Of a stretch of 64,000 nucleotides of DNA, positions 41,004 through 51,098 are shown piece after piece; the stretch's first letter is position 1, and the number at the start of each line of letters is the position of its first letter. The DNA is from Thalassospira sp. HJ (lineage in GTDB: Bacteria; Pseudomonadota; Alphaproteobacteria; Rhodospirillales; Thalassospiraceae). The notes beneath the pieces are model-generated. The model was given only the letters and a program-made list of their open reading frames with translations, was not told the DNA's origin and ran no database searches. The DNA lies in contig NZ_JYII01000020.1 of the NCBI RefSeq assembly GCF_000948415.1, positions 1-64,000 of the forward strand, read 5' to 3'. A program made the position numbers and the translations under genes.

Positions 41004-42701
41004 TCACCCTGAACCATAAAGCTTTAAAGCCTTTCTGGATAACGCCCCTTCAATAACATCAAAAACCACCCTAAACCGCTCAGACCACTCATGGAAATCG
41101 TCTTCATCACCCCGCTCCATCAATTTCCTAGCGACAGCATTTTTTGTCTTAGGCGAATCACCAATTTTAAATGGCATGAGATTTCCCTCCACATCCTCAG
41201 CATAATTCTCTGAAAACAGGTCGGGCTGCTCGTTGTGGAGGTCACGTATCCACTGGTCTGGAAATAGCCCCTCTATGCAGAATCCACTTCTATGAACCAA
41301 AAAATCATCATTTGACTGAAAGCTGACACCTTTTTTTCCGCTGAAAAACCCTTGAAGTGCCCTGCGACATTTGTCGCCTGCTTCATCACCATCTAAAACC
41401 GTGAAAACCGCTCGCTCTTTGCATATGAACTCATAAGTCGCTCGAAGAAACCCTTCAAGACCGGACACCCCTCCGCGATCAAGAAAAACAGTTTCTTCAG
41501 AAGTAATTATTGGCCACTTTTCAACAAAACCTTTTTCTTCCTTAAATTTTTCCAATGCCCACTTGAAGTATTTCCTATCCGTTTCTCCCTCCACAAAAAT
41601 ATTATACTTTGCCAAATTATAGAAATCACTAAACTTCACACCAAGTGCGTTTCTAATTCTTGATGTAGCCTCGTGATAAGTTTTAAACTTCTCTATTTTT
41701 GTTGTAGTGCCATCAAACTTAACGCCAATGACTTTTTCCGGATCTTGAGGAACAAACCCTAAAGAATGGGTTGTGCAAATCACCGTTGATTTACCTCTTA
41801 GCTGACCAATAAGTTTTTCACATTGCTCTGCCAACTCCGGATGCAAATAGGACTCAGGCTCCTCCAGAAGCCAAATCACACTTCTTCCAGCACGAACATG
41901 CTCATCGGTAATCCAGTTGAATGCAGCCAACAATGCAGCCGATTGGATCCCCATTCCTTTTGAAAATATACTGGTTTCATTAGGATCACTGAGATTAAAA
42001 CTTATATTTCCAAATAACTTTTCCGCCTCGTTTGGCACCTTGAATGATGCATTTAAGTTGCTTAGACCACACTTCTTTAGAGATTCAGTTAAAACCTGCG
42101 ATGTACCCAAAAGAGCATCGCGAATTTTAACTACATCGTCTTTAATCGATTCATGAGCCTTCCTTAAAAGGAACGGTAAAATCATATCATTATAAAGATC
42201 TTCAAAACTTTTATCTGAAGGTATGTAATGGACCTCATGATCACCGAGTATTTTATCGACTAACTTTCTTTCAACCCGTGAGTACTGCGCATTTTCCGCC
42301 CCTTTAGGGCGCTTTTGGTTTGGGAACAACTGATATGTTGGGTTGGAGTTTTTTGAAAAGGTGAGATAGACATTAAAAACATCGCTGCCTTTTCTGTCAG
42401 TTCCAAGCAACCTATGCAATGTATCCAGTAACTCAAAAATTTCTTTATCTTCTCCGCCTGGAACTCCTTGAAAAGTTACGGAAATAGAAGTTTTTGAACT
42501 CTTCTGACCGAAAGGTATATCTTCTTCATATTGGTACCCCAATCGGTTCTCATAACCAGTAAAGAATGTTCGCATTCCCTTTACGATATTAGTTTTTCCA
42601 GAACTGTTTGGCCCTACTAGGGTTGTTCCCGATGAAATCGGAATATTTATTTCATCATCTACAGTTCTAAAACTTTTTAAACGTGTAGATAAGACCTTCA
42701 T
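41004..42701 (-). CDS. OLD-family ATPase/TOPRIM endonuclease
   Basis: This 565-residue protein joins an N-terminal ABC-type ATPase to a C-terminal TOPRIM nuclease domain. Walker A is GPNSSGKT (30-37) and the Walker B/D-loop region is IWLLEEPESYLHPEL (~275-290). The TOPRIM domain begins NIFVEGETDRKYF (~365) with the acidic DGDEAGDK at ~435. This is the architecture of OLD (overcoming lysogenization defect) nucleases, some of which act in phage defence. No UvrD-like helicase partner (as in Gabija) is adjacent, so a stand-alone, class 1-like protein is more likely. Codon and base composition are strikingly AT-rich compared with all neighbours, which indicates recent transfer. The ribosome site AGAGGTG precedes the start. 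Confidence 0.87.
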   Translation of the reverse strand: MKVLSTRLKSFRTVDDEINIPISSGTTLVGPNSSGKTNIVKGMRTFFTGYENRLGYQYEEDIPFGQKSSKTSISVTFQGVPGGEDKEIFELLDTLHRLLGTDRKGSDVFNVYLTFSKNSNPTYQLFPNQKRPKGAENAQYSRVERKLVDKILGDHEVHYIPSDKSFEDLYNDMILPFLLRKAHESIKDDVVKIRDALLGTSQVLTESLKKCGLSNLNASFKVPNEAEKLFGNISFNLSDPNETSIFSKGMGIQSAALLAAFNWITDEHVRAGRSVIWLLEEPESYLHPELAEQCEKLIGQLRGKSTVICTTHSLGFVPQDPEKVIGVKFDGTTTKIEKFKTYHEATSRIRNALGVKFSDFYNLAKYNIFVEGETDRKYFKWALEKFKEEKGFVEKWPIITSEETVFLDRGGVSGLEGFLRATYEFICKERAVFTVLDGDEAGDKCRRALQGFFSGKKGVSFQSNDDFLVHRSGFCIEGLFPDQWIRDLHNEQPDLFSENYAEDVEGNLMPFKIGDSPKTKNAVARKLMERGDEDDFHEWSERFRVVFDVIEGALSRKALKLYGSG

Positions 42702-42963
42702 CTAACACCTCTTTCAAATCAACTTTCGAAACACCAACAATTCACTATAAACCCGCCTGCGATCAACGACCTTTTATTCCAGCGTACACATACTGCTGAA
42801 CTTAGCTTTCAACACCACTATCAACTGAGAGCTGAGCAAGCCGCGACCTTGATTTCGGTGGACCATCTAGAGCTGCAACAATTAAACCGGCTACACACCC
42901 CATAGTAATATACACATACACTTTTTCATGTAAAAGGACATGCTTGACAATTAACTCAAGTTG

Positions 42964-43839
42964 CTACCCCAAATACCGCCCAAGATGCTCCACTAGCATC
43001 CGGATTTTCGGGCTGAGATGCCGGTTAGTTGGGTAAATCGCCCAGATGCCTTCATCTGATGGCTGGTATTTGGTCAGGACCGGGACGAGGTCACCGCTGG
43101 CGATCCACGGATCGACGTAATAGTCAGGCAATTGCACGATGCCGATGCCCTTGCGCGCCGCATCGAGAAGCGCCTGACCGCTATTGGCATGGATGGAGCC
43201 ATGAATACGCACCGTGCGTTCGCGGCCGTCTTCTTCAAAGCGCCAGTAATCAAGCGTGCCGACCAGACAATTATGATGATGCAGTTCCGAAAGCGAATAG
43301 GGCTCGCCGCGTTTGGCGATGTAGCTGGGTGCGGCACAGGCATAAAGGCGCCGGGTTGAAAGCTGCTGGGTCATCAGGCTGCCCGTGGTGCCTTCCAACC
43401 GGCCAAGGCGGATCGCCATGTCATAGCCTTCAAGCACCAGATCAAGCTTCTGGTTGGTAAAGCGGCACTGCACTTCCAGATCGGGATAGCGGGTGACGAA
43501 ATCATTGACCAGTGGGGCTATCACCGTCTCGCCATAGGTGGTCGGCGCGGTCAGTTTGAGCTTGCCGCGCGGCAGTTCGGTCAGGTTACCAATCGCGCGC
43601 TCTGCCTCGTCCAGACCATCAAGCAATTGCCGGCAATGCTGATAATAAATCTGCCCGGCCTCGGTCACGCTGACCTTGCGTGTCGTGCGATAAAAAAGCT
43701 GCACGCCCAGCTTTTCTTCAAGTGCTGTAACCTGTCGGCTGACCTGGGCGACCGAAATGCCAAGCTGCTTGGCAGCGGCCGTAAAGTTTTGTCGTTCGGC
43801 CACGGCGATAAATTCGCTGATCCCGTCCCAGGCATTCAT
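42964..43839 (-). CDS. LysR-family transcriptional regulator, divergent from adhC
   Basis: This 291-residue protein has an N-terminal winged helix-turn-helix (residues ~1-60; FTAAAKQLGISVAQVSRQVTAL) and a C-terminal periplasmic-binding-protein-like effector domain (~90-291). The sequence style (SVAQVSRQVTALEEKLGVQL and YYQHCRQLLDGLDEAE) is that of the CrgA/PA-type LysR group often found next to formaldehyde-dehydrogenase genes. It is transcribed away from adhC with 121 bp between them, so it probably regulates adhC-fghA. The effector is unknown. Confidence 0.88.
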   Translation of the reverse strand: MNAWDGISEFIAVAERQNFTAAAKQLGISVAQVSRQVTALEEKLGVQLFYRTTRKVSVTEAGQIYYQHCRQLLDGLDEAERAIGNLTELPRGKLKLTAPTTYGETVIAPLVNDFVTRYPDLEVQCRFTNQKLDLVLEGYDMAIRLGRLEGTTGSLMTQQLSTRRLYACAAPSYIAKRGEPYSLSELHHHNCLVGTLDYWRFEEDGRERTVRIHGSIHANSGQALLDAARKGIGIVQLPDYYVDPWIASGDLVPVLTKYQPSDEGIWAIYPTNRHLSPKIRMLVEHLGRYLG

Positions 43840-43918
43840 CGCCCGACCCCATCTTGATTATTACGCATGTGTAAAAGTGAATTACCAAAATAGCGGATTA
43901 TCACATCAAGGGAAATAA

Positions 43919-45085
<1,167 letters not shown>

Positions 45086-45161
45086 TCGAAATATAAACGT
45101 TTGAATAATTGCGCCACTGCCGGAATTTTTCGGCAGTGGCCGATCAGAAGGAGGCCCCGAA

Positions 45162-46019
45162 ATGGGTATCGAGAATTCTTCAAGCAACAAGGTATTTGGC
45201 GGCTGGCAAAAGCAATATACCCACCCGTCAACCACCCTTGGCTGCGACATGCGCTTTGCGATCTTTCTGCCGCCGCAGGCCAGCAACGGCACCAAGGTCC
45301 CGGTCATGTACTGGCTGTCGGGCCTGACCTGCACGGATGAAAACTTCATGCAGAAGGCCGGTGCATTCCGCATTGCGGCCGAACTGGGCATCGCCATCGT
45401 CGCCCCGGACACCAGCCCGCGCGGCGATCATGTCCCCGATGACGAGAACGAGGCGTATGACTTTGGCAAGGGTGCAGGCTTTTACGTCAACGCCACGCAG
45501 GAGCCATGGGCGCGCAATTATCGCATGTATGATTACGTGACCAAGGAACTGCCGGCCCTCATCAAGGATCACTTCCCGGTCAATGATGATGCGGTGATTT
45601 CCGGTCATTCCATGGGCGGTCACGGGGCACTGATGATTGCGCTGCGCAATCCGGGCACGTTCAAGTCCGTCACCGCCTTTGCACCGATTTCCAACCCGAT
45701 CAATTGCCCGTGGGGTCAAAAGGCACTTGGCAATTATCTTGGTGATGACAAATCGGCCTGGAAAGACTGGGACAGCTCGGAACTGATGAAGGCGGCAAGT
45801 GCGCCCGATGTGCAGACCCCGGCCCTTGTTGACCAGGGCGGTGCCGATGGCTTCTTGGCCGAGCAGCTTAAACCCGAAGTGCTCGAAGCAGCTGCGAAGA
45901 CATCAGGCTATTCGGTCACCATCCGCATTCAGGATGGCTATGACCACAGCTACTATTTCATCTCGACCTTTATCGAAGATCATATCCGCTTCCACGCCAA
46001 GCATCTTGGACTGAGCTGA
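45162..46019 (+). CDS. fghA: S-formylglutathione hydrolase
   Basis: This 285-residue alpha/beta-hydrolase completes formaldehyde detoxification by splitting S-formylglutathione into formate and glutathione. The nucleophile serine is in GHSMGGHG; the typical [13 protein letters not shown] segment, the APDTSPRG block and the C-terminal [10 protein letters not shown] (catalytic His) are all present. A strong ribosome site (AAGGAGG) precedes the ATG. It follows adhC and ends at a terminator. Also called frmB. Confidence 0.96.
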   Translation: MGIENSSSNKVFGGWQKQYTHPSTTLGCDMRFAIFLPPQASNGTKVPVMYWLSGLTCTDENFMQKAGAFRIAAELGIAIVAPDTSPRGDHVPDDENEAYDFGKGAGFYVNATQEPWARNYRMYDYVTKELPALIKDHFPVNDDAVISGHSMGGHGALMIALRNPGTFKSVTAFAPISNPINCPWGQKALGNYLGDDKSAWKDWDSSELMKAASAPDVQTPALVDQGGADGFLAEQLKPEVLEAAAKTSGYSVTIRIQDGYDHSYYFISTFIEDHIRFHAKHLGLS

Positions 46020-46041
46020 TTGCACCAACGATCTTCGACTT

Positions 46042-46090
46042 CCCCGGCACGCCGCACCCATCCCCCCCTCAGGCGTGTCGGGGCTTTTCT
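46042..46090 (+). terminator. Terminator after fghA
   Basis: CCCGGCACGCC pairs with GGCGTGTCGGG (one G-U-type mismatch) and is followed by GCTTTTCTTTT. Confidence 0.75.
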
Positions 46091-46126
46091 TTTGGGGGTG
46101 GCTCGATGCAAATGCGGCGCTAAGGC

Positions 46127-46723
46127 CTAGTCGAAACTGCGCGCATCAATCGCATCGGCAACGTCATCGGCCATTTTAAGCGTGCGAATGATCAGCGGCA
46201 CCACCATCGCAACGATGGATCGATCAAGGCCACGGGCGCGTTGGGCATCGCGGATTTCGCCAGCGACCTGGGCGATCACCGGGATGAAGCGCAGCACCAT
46301 CGAAATCGCCAGACTGACCTTTTCCGGATTAACACCAATCGGGCGCAGGGGCTGCATGGCGCGTTCAAGCGACGCCAGCAGATCTGATGTTTTGGTGGTC
46401 AGGGTCACAAGCGACGCAAACAGCACAATCGCTGCGATCCGGCTCACCACCAGCAATCCGGCCTGCCAGTCAGCCAACCAAAGCTGAACGGCAAAAAAGA
46501 TCACCAGCAACCACAGGACCGGTTTGATCTGCGCCCACAAAATGCGCGGACCAAAGCCCGAGACGGGATAAAACAGCAGGACGGTTGCCAGAACAACCGC
46601 CACCACCGGCCAATCGGGGATCAGGAACACGCCCGTGCCAAGGGCAATCATGGCAAGGATCTTCGCCCCGGCAGCCGATCGGTGCAGGGCGGATTGCCCA
46701 TCGATATAAAGGCCTGCGATCAC
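46127..46723 (-). CDS. bioN: Biotin ECF transporter membrane component BioN (EcfT)
   Basis: This 198-residue protein is the transmembrane coupling subunit of an energy-coupling-factor importer. It has four to five hydrophobic segments and a C-terminal cytoplasmic block with the EcfT Ala-Arg-Gly motif (AQRARGLD), which couples to the ATPase, near residue 160. Its start overlaps the BioM stop by four bases. The gene order BioY-BioM-BioN identifies the system as biotin uptake, as in Rhodobacter and Rhizobium. Confidence 0.9.
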   Translation of the reverse strand: MIAGLYIDGQSALHRSAAGAKILAMIALGTGVFLIPDWPVVAVVLATVLLFYPVSGFGPRILWAQIKPVLWLLVIFFAVQLWLADWQAGLLVVSRIAAIVLFASLVTLTTKTSDLLASLERAMQPLRPIGVNPEKVSLAISMVLRFIPVIAQVAGEIRDAQRARGLDRSIVAMVVPLIIRTLKMADDVADAIDARSFD

Positions 46724-47394
46724 GCCATCATCTCCCGATATTTCGGAACAACTTCGGATGGCGGACCATCAAGCACCACACGGCCTGCCTCAAACGCCAG
46801 AACCCGGTCATAATCGGCAATCAGATCAAGATCATGCGACACCGTAATCACCGTCTGATCGAGCTCGGCAATGGCGCGCTGCACCCGGTTGCGATTGCGC
46901 AGGTCCAAAAGCGTGGTCGGCTCATCAAACACGATATAGCGCGGTTCCATCACCAGCACGCCAGAGATGGCAAGAAGCTGCTTTTGCCCGCCACTGAGCA
47001 GATGGCTTGGATGGGTTTTGAAATCCTGAAGGTCATAACGGGCCAGCACGTCATCAATGCGACGATTGACCTCATCTTTGGAAAGCTTGAGCGGCTTTAG
47101 GCCAAAGGCAATGTCTTCCTCGACCACCGGATAGACGATCTGGTTATCGGGGTTTTGAAAGACAAAACCGACATGACGACGCAATTTGCGGCCATCCTTT
47201 GCTGCGTCCAGATCATCGACCAAGACCCGCCCCGTACTTGCTGTTTGCAAACCATTCAGCAACCGGACAAAGGTGCTTTTGCCCGACCCGTTCGCGCCAA
47301 CAATCCCGATCCGCTTTTCCGTTAGCGTCAGGTCAATATCAGCAAGCGCACGCCGCTGCTCAAACTGCACAGAGACATTTTCAAGTCGGATCAT
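46720..47394 (-). CDS. bioM: Biotin ECF transporter ATPase BioM
   Basis: This 224-residue ABC ATPase energises biotin uptake. Walker A is GANGSGKST (about 33-41), the Q-loop segment is [22 protein letters not shown], the signature is [10 protein letters not shown] and Walker B is [12 protein letters not shown]. The Q-loop and VEEDIAFG block are typical of ECF ATPases (CbiO/EcfA type). It overlaps bioN by four bases and follows bioY by 78 bp. Confidence 0.93.
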   Translation of the reverse strand: MIRLENVSVQFEQRRALADIDLTLTEKRIGIVGANGSGKSTFVRLLNGLQTASTGRVLVDDLDAAKDGRKLRRHVGFVFQNPDNQIVYPVVEEDIAFGLKPLKLSKDEVNRRIDDVLARYDLQDFKTHPSHLLSGGQKQLLAISGVLVMEPRYIVFDEPTTLLDLRNRNRVQRAIAELDQTVITVSHDLDLIADYDRVLAFEAGRVVLDGPPSEVVPKYREMMA

Positions 47395-47472
47395 CAGGGG
47401 CGTCCGGTGTTATCAGGGAAATTGGAACAGGTTCAAAACGGGCGCAAGCACATCACTTGCGCCCATAAGACG

Positions 47473-48021
47473 TTAGCCCGCCTTGGAAATCAAGGGGTAG
47501 GCGCGCCGCACCGCAAGGCATGCGGCGGTTGCAATCACGACCTTGATGGCATCCCCGATCAGGAACGGTGCCGCCCCCACGGTTGCCTGCCAATAGCTGA
47601 TCTCGGCCACGACCGCGACCCAGGCATTGCCAATAGCATAGAGCACGACAATCCCACCAAAGGCGATGGAGAGGCCTGCATTGAGAACATTGAGGCGGTT
47701 CCAGAACTTCTCGATCAGAAGTCCGATGACAAAGGCCGAAATGGCCCAGCCGAACATAAACCCGCCGGTCACCCCGATCATCACGCCAAAGCCACCGCGA
47801 CCACCGGACAAGAGCGGCAAGCCAACAGCAACCAGAACAAGGAAAAGAACAATCGAAAGTCCGCCACGACGGGCACCCAGAATGGCCCCGGCCAGCATCG
47901 GACCAAGCGATTGTGCCGTCACCGGAACACCGGTCACCGGAAGGGTAATTGGCGGAAACAGCCCAAGAACGGCGGTCAGGGCCGCGAACAGGGCGACATA
48001 GACGATATCTTTGGTCTTCAT
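47473..48021 (-). CDS. bioY: Biotin-binding S-component BioY
   Basis: This 182-residue membrane protein captures biotin for the BioMN energy-coupling module. It has six hydrophobic segments, with the BioY hallmarks ITLPVTGVPVTAQSLGPMLAG and SGGRGGFGVMIGVTGGFMFGW. I chose ATG at 48021 (MKTKDIVYVALFA) because family members start at this point and a GGGAA ribosome site precedes it; in-frame ATGs up to 48060 are possible alternatives. First gene of the bioYMN operon. No clear BioR operator was found upstream. Confidence 0.94.
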   Translation of the reverse strand: MKTKDIVYVALFAALTAVLGLFPPITLPVTGVPVTAQSLGPMLAGAILGARRGGLSIVLFLVLVAVGLPLLSGGRGGFGVMIGVTGGFMFGWAISAFVIGLLIEKFWNRLNVLNAGLSIAFGGIVVLYAIGNAWVAVVAEISYWQATVGAAPFLIGDAIKVVIATAACLAVRRAYPLISKAG

Positions 48022-48217
48022 GTAACGGTTTCCCATTCCCGTTATAAGACAGAACTGCAATCAACCCCTTGAGCAGGACTGCCTTCGTTAACCGGTCCGC
48101 CCGACCAGCTCAACGCGCTATGGGATAACCGCAAATATCATCGTCGCCAAGCAAAATGACGCATGATTGGACGCCTTGAGACCCGCACACTGCTAATATG
48201 CGATGGATTTCAAAACC

Positions 48218-48577
48218 TTAGGCTTCATCATCTTCGACAAAGGTTTTAAGCCGCATCAGGGCAGATTCCCAACGTCCCGCCACCTGATCAAGATAGGCAC
48301 GCGCATCGGCCAGTTGATCGGGACAAAAGGCATATTGGCTTTCGCGCCCGACCCGATGGTTTTGCACAAGGCCGGCCGCCTCCAACACACGCAGATGCTT
48401 TGTCACCGCCTGACGGGTCATGTCCGCATCATCAGACAGGGCCGAGATCGAGCGCGGCCTGCCATCGGCCAGCCGATCAAAGATCGCCAACCGTGTCGGA
48501 TCGCCCAATGCGGCAAAAAGGACGGAAAAATCCCGGTCCTGTTTGCCATTATCTGTGTTTTTTTCAGCTTTCTGCAT
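48218..48577 (-). CDS. ArsR-family winged-helix regulator
   Basis: This 119-residue protein has the ArsR-type winged helix-turn-helix: LFAALGDPTRLAIFDRLADG then DDADMTRQAVTKHLRVLEAAGLV (recognition helix) and an Arg/Glu wing. No Cys metal-site motif (ELCVCD) is present, so it belongs to the non-metal-sensing subgroup that accompanies SRPBCC/AHSA1 proteins. It overlaps the upstream SRPBCC gene by 14 bp, so the two are translated from one mRNA. The ATG at 48577 starts the family-like part; an extended frame to 48664 would lie within the neighbour. It probably autorepresses through the dyads at 49014-49074. Confidence 0.88.
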   Translation of the reverse strand: MQKAEKNTDNGKQDRDFSVLFAALGDPTRLAIFDRLADGRPRSISALSDDADMTRQAVTKHLRVLEAAGLVQNHRVGRESQYAFCPDQLADARAYLDQVAGRWESALMRLKTFVEDDEA

Positions 48578-49010
48578 GTTTCTTGATATTTTCCAACTGG
48601 AAACCCCAGCCATGTGTATTGGCCCGCAGCGCATCAGCAATGCGATGGGGTGGCAGTTTATCAAATCCGGTTTCGCGCACCTTTACCGATGTCATGCCGG
48701 CTGTTTCTTCCAGCCAGAATTCGACAAGGGTTTCGGGTTCGCCACTGTAATCGATATCGGGATCGACCGCATAGGGATGCCATGTATAGGCAAAATAGGC
48801 CGGTTCCTCCATCCCCTTGATCGTGGAGTTCCACGGCACATGAGTGAACCCTTCGATGGTCATCATGCCCCTGGACACCTCGCCCACGACAAATGGCGCC
48901 TTGATATCAATCCCGAACCACGTGCCGAACTCCCGATGGTCTGTCAGGGCCCGCCACACGCGTGACCGGGATGCCTTGATTTCAATCGACTTCTCAATGG
49001 TATTTGACAT
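48564..49010 (-). CDS. SRPBCC / AHSA1-type ligand-binding protein
   Basis: This 148-residue protein has the START-like helix-grip fold: an N-terminal EKSIEIKASRSRVWRALTD block, the central FVVGEVSRG and the C-terminal helix (WGFQLENIKKH). Such proteins bind hydrophobic ligands and are often co-encoded with ArsR-type regulators; the ligand is unknown. I chose ATG at 49010 because AGGAGG lies seven bases upstream; the frame extends to 49031 but that start would lie in the ribosome site. First gene of the pair with the ArsR regulator. Confidence 0.85.
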   Translation of the reverse strand: MSNTIEKSIEIKASRSRVWRALTDHREFGTWFGIDIKAPFVVGEVSRGMMTIEGFTHVPWNSTIKGMEEPAYFAYTWHPYAVDPDIDYSGEPETLVEFWLEETAGMTSVKVRETGFDKLPPHRIADALRANTHGWGFQLENIKKHAES

Positions 49011-49013
49011 AAC

Positions 49014-49029
49014 GCAACCTCCTGGTTGC
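49014..49029. promoter_or_regulatory. Operator-like dyad 1, covering the ribosome site
   Basis: GCAACC-TCCT-GGTTGC is a perfect 6-bp inverted repeat with a 4-bp spacer. It contains the AGGAGG ribosome site of the SRPBCC gene. It shares the pattern GCAACY-N4-RGTTGC with dyad 2, centred 45 bp away. Confidence 0.5.
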
Positions 49030-49058
49030 ACTTAACTTGCCAGAAGAGATTTCATTAT

Positions 49059-49074
49059 GCAACTAAAAAGTTGC
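49059..49074. promoter_or_regulatory. Operator-like dyad 2 in the promoter region
   Basis: GCAACT-AAAA-AGTTGC is a perfect 6-bp inverted repeat with a 4-bp spacer, next to a possible minus-strand -10 (CATAAT). With dyad 1 it is a likely pair of binding sites for the ArsR protein. Confidence 0.5.
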
Positions 49075-49094
49075 GTATTTGATTTTCAGCCCGG

Positions 49095-49127
49095 AAACAC
49101 AAACGCCCGGCCATTTCTGGCCGGGCG
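49095..49127 (-). terminator. Terminator of the urease operon
   Basis: CGCCCGGCCA pairs perfectly with TGGCCGGGCG across a 4-nt loop; on the minus strand it is followed by TTTGTGTTT. It lies 82 bp past the ureG stop. Confidence 0.8.
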
Positions 49128-49208
49128 ATGCGTGCTCCCGTCATCCTTGGGTCAATGCCGCGTTGATGTAACTGGCAAAGCCCGTGCAGCTATCCTTATA
49201 TCCCCATA

Positions 49209-49829
49209 TCAGGATGCTGCGGATTGGCGGAGCCCCCCTGTCTCGATGATAAAGTTTTTCACGTCTTCAAGGCCGTCCATCGCCTTGAGATTGGTAAACA
49301 GGAACGGACGATCGCCACGCATTTTCTTGGCATCGCGATCCATCACACCCAGATCAGCCCCGACAAGCGGCGCCAGATCGGTCTTGTTGATCACAAGCAG
49401 GTCCGAACGGGTAATGCCCGGTCCACCTTTACGCGGGATTTTGTCCCCTGCCGAAACGTCGATAACGTAAATCGTGATGTCGGCCAGCTCCGGCGAGAAG
49501 GTGGCTGACAGGTTATCGCCGCCTGATTCGATAAAGATCGCCTCAAGCCCGGCATGCTTGGCGGCCATGTCTTCGACCGCCGCCAGATTGATCGAGGCAT
49601 CTTCGCGAATGGCCGTATGCGGGCAGCCACCGGTTTCAACACCGGCAATGCGGTCTGCCGCCAGCGCCCCCGAACGGGTCATGAATTCGGCGTCTTCGCG
49701 GGTATAGATGTCATTGGTGATCGCAGCGATGTTGAAATCATCGCGCATCGCCTTGCACAGGCGCTCCAGAAGGGCGGTTTTACCGGACCCGACCGGGCCA
49801 CCAATTCCGATACGAAGGGGAGAGCTCAT
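49209..49829 (-). CDS. ureG: Urease accessory GTPase UreG
   Basis: This 206-residue SIMIBI-class GTPase drives nickel insertion into urease. The P-loop is [12 protein letters not shown] (residues ~11-22). The nickel-binding Cys-Pro-His motif is in [13 protein letters not shown], and the G-domain base-recognition motif is VINKTDLA. Its start overlaps the ureF stop by four bases. Last gene of the urease operon. Confidence 0.97.
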   Translation of the reverse strand: MSSPLRIGIGGPVGSGKTALLERLCKAMRDDFNIAAITNDIYTREDAEFMTRSGALAADRIAGVETGGCPHTAIREDASINLAAVEDMAAKHAGLEAIFIESGGDNLSATFSPELADITIYVIDVSAGDKIPRKGGPGITRSDLLVINKTDLAPLVGADLGVMDRDAKKMRGDRPFLFTNLKAMDGLEDVKNFIIETGGLRQSAAS

Positions 49830-50536
49830 GATCTAAATAGCCTCGTATATTGGGTTTCGTGTTTCATCGATGTCCAGTCGACCATCGGTGCCGCAGCACC
49901 AAGATCGGCAAGCTCAGTCTGCATGGCATGATCGACCGCAATCGTGACCGCCCCATCAAGGGATGTCAGCGATCGCACACCATCGGTCTGACCCAGCGGC
50001 ACCAGACGCACCGCACTGGACACAAGGTTTGCCGCCATCGCATGTAAATAGGCTGTCAGCGCATCACGGAGCGGCACATCGGACTGGGCCGCGGCAATGC
50101 CCACCGCCACCGGATAGGATGGCAAACGATCATCTTCGCGCATGGCACCGGCCCAACGGGTGATCATTCCATCGCCCCAGACCTTTTGCACGGTCGAGAC
50201 AAAGGCACGTCCCTGTGCGGTTGCCTCCAGCGCCATTTCGGACGTGCCGCGCCAACAATCGGCCTCGATGCCGATGTCAAACAGGGTCGCTTCATCGCCC
50301 GTGCGCGCCGCTCGCCATGCGGCACAAAACAGCACGGCATCAATCCGCCCGGCCCCGAATTCCAGAACCCCTTCAACCCAGTTGATCAGGCTATCGGCCG
50401 ATGTCACCCGCCCGTCCTCGACGGCATATTCAACGCCATGCGAATAGGTATAGGCACCGACCGGGAATGACGGGCTCAGCCACGTCATCAACCGCATCAG
50501 GCCAGCAGGATTAAGGGTCAGATCATCCGTGGTCAT
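49826..50536 (-). CDS. ureF: Urease accessory protein UreF
   Basis: This 236-residue helical protein forms the UreD-UreF-UreG activation complex on apo-urease and relays GTPase state. The blocks [20 protein letters not shown] near the N-terminus and [10 protein letters not shown] near the C-terminus are conserved in UreF. I chose ATG at 50536, where family similarity begins; it overlaps the end of ureE by 14 bp. A longer open frame reaches 50662 but only reads the His-codon-rich end of ureE in another phase. Confidence 0.94.
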   Translation of the reverse strand: MTTDDLTLNPAGLMRLMTWLSPSFPVGAYTYSHGVEYAVEDGRVTSADSLINWVEGVLEFGAGRIDAVLFCAAWRAARTGDEATLFDIGIEADCWRGTSEMALEATAQGRAFVSTVQKVWGDGMITRWAGAMREDDRLPSYPVAVGIAAAQSDVPLRDALTAYLHAMAANLVSSAVRLVPLGQTDGVRSLTSLDGAVTIAVDHAMQTELADLGAAAPMVDWTSMKHETQYTRLFRS

Positions 50537-51080
50537 GGGAATGCCCGTGATGATGATCGTGGGAATGATCGTGAGAGTGCTTGTCGCCCTGATCATCATG
50601 GTCGAAATGATCATGGCCATGGCTGTGCCCATGCGCACCACCAAGCCCGTGATAGGCACCATTTAGCGGATCAAACGGTGCGATTTCGTTTTCCACCACA
50701 CCACCAAGGCCGGTGATCATGTCGCGCATGACATGGTCATCAATGATGCGCAGACGCCCGTCATTCAGGACCTGAACCGGAGTGTGACGGTTGCCGATAT
50801 GCCAGGCCAGTTTGGCGGTGGCAATTGGTCCAGCCGCCGTGATGGTCAGAACAGGTTCGTCTGCCGCACGCACAACAATCACCCCGCCATCGACCAAGCG
50901 CAACCGATCCCCGTCCGCCAGACGCACCGCATGCGGCAGATCCAGCAGGAATGGTTCCCCCGCATCATCATGCAGGCGAATGCGGCGGCGATGCCGATCA
51001 GCAAAGGCCAGGGTTACCGTGCCGCGCACTTCGGATGTATCGGCACGATCAACCGGGATATGTTCAATGGCGTGACGCAT
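50523..51080 (-). CDS. ureE: Urease nickel metallochaperone UreE with His-rich tail
   Basis: This 185-residue protein delivers nickel to urease. An N-terminal peptide-binding domain (~1-75) is followed by the metal-binding domain with WHIGNRHTPVQ, where the conserved His sits. The C-terminus is a long His/Asp-rich tail (GHSHGHDHFDHDDQ then [18 protein letters not shown]), which stores several metal ions in homologues such as that of Klebsiella. The ATG at 51080 fits the family start; a GTG at 51095 is an alternative. It follows ureC closely. Confidence 0.94.
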   Translation of the reverse strand: MRHAIEHIPVDRADTSEVRGTVTLAFADRHRRRIRLHDDAGEPFLLDLPHAVRLADGDRLRLVDGGVIVVRAADEPVLTITAAGPIATAKLAWHIGNRHTPVQVLNDGRLRIIDDHVMRDMITGLGGVVENEIAPFDPLNGAYHGLGGAHGHSHGHDHFDHDDQGDKHSHDHSHDHHHGHSHDHG

Positions 51081-51098
51081 GAAGTTCGCTACCACCGA

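Noticed and set aside
48022..48060. BioR-type operator upstream of bioY (GTTATAAGAC)
   Set aside because: It matches the TTATCTATAA-type site at too few positions to be called.
47453..48064. Second minus-strand open frame over bioY
   Set aside because: It is a Cys/Trp/Arg-rich shifted reading of bioY, whose own frame carries all conserved membrane motifs.
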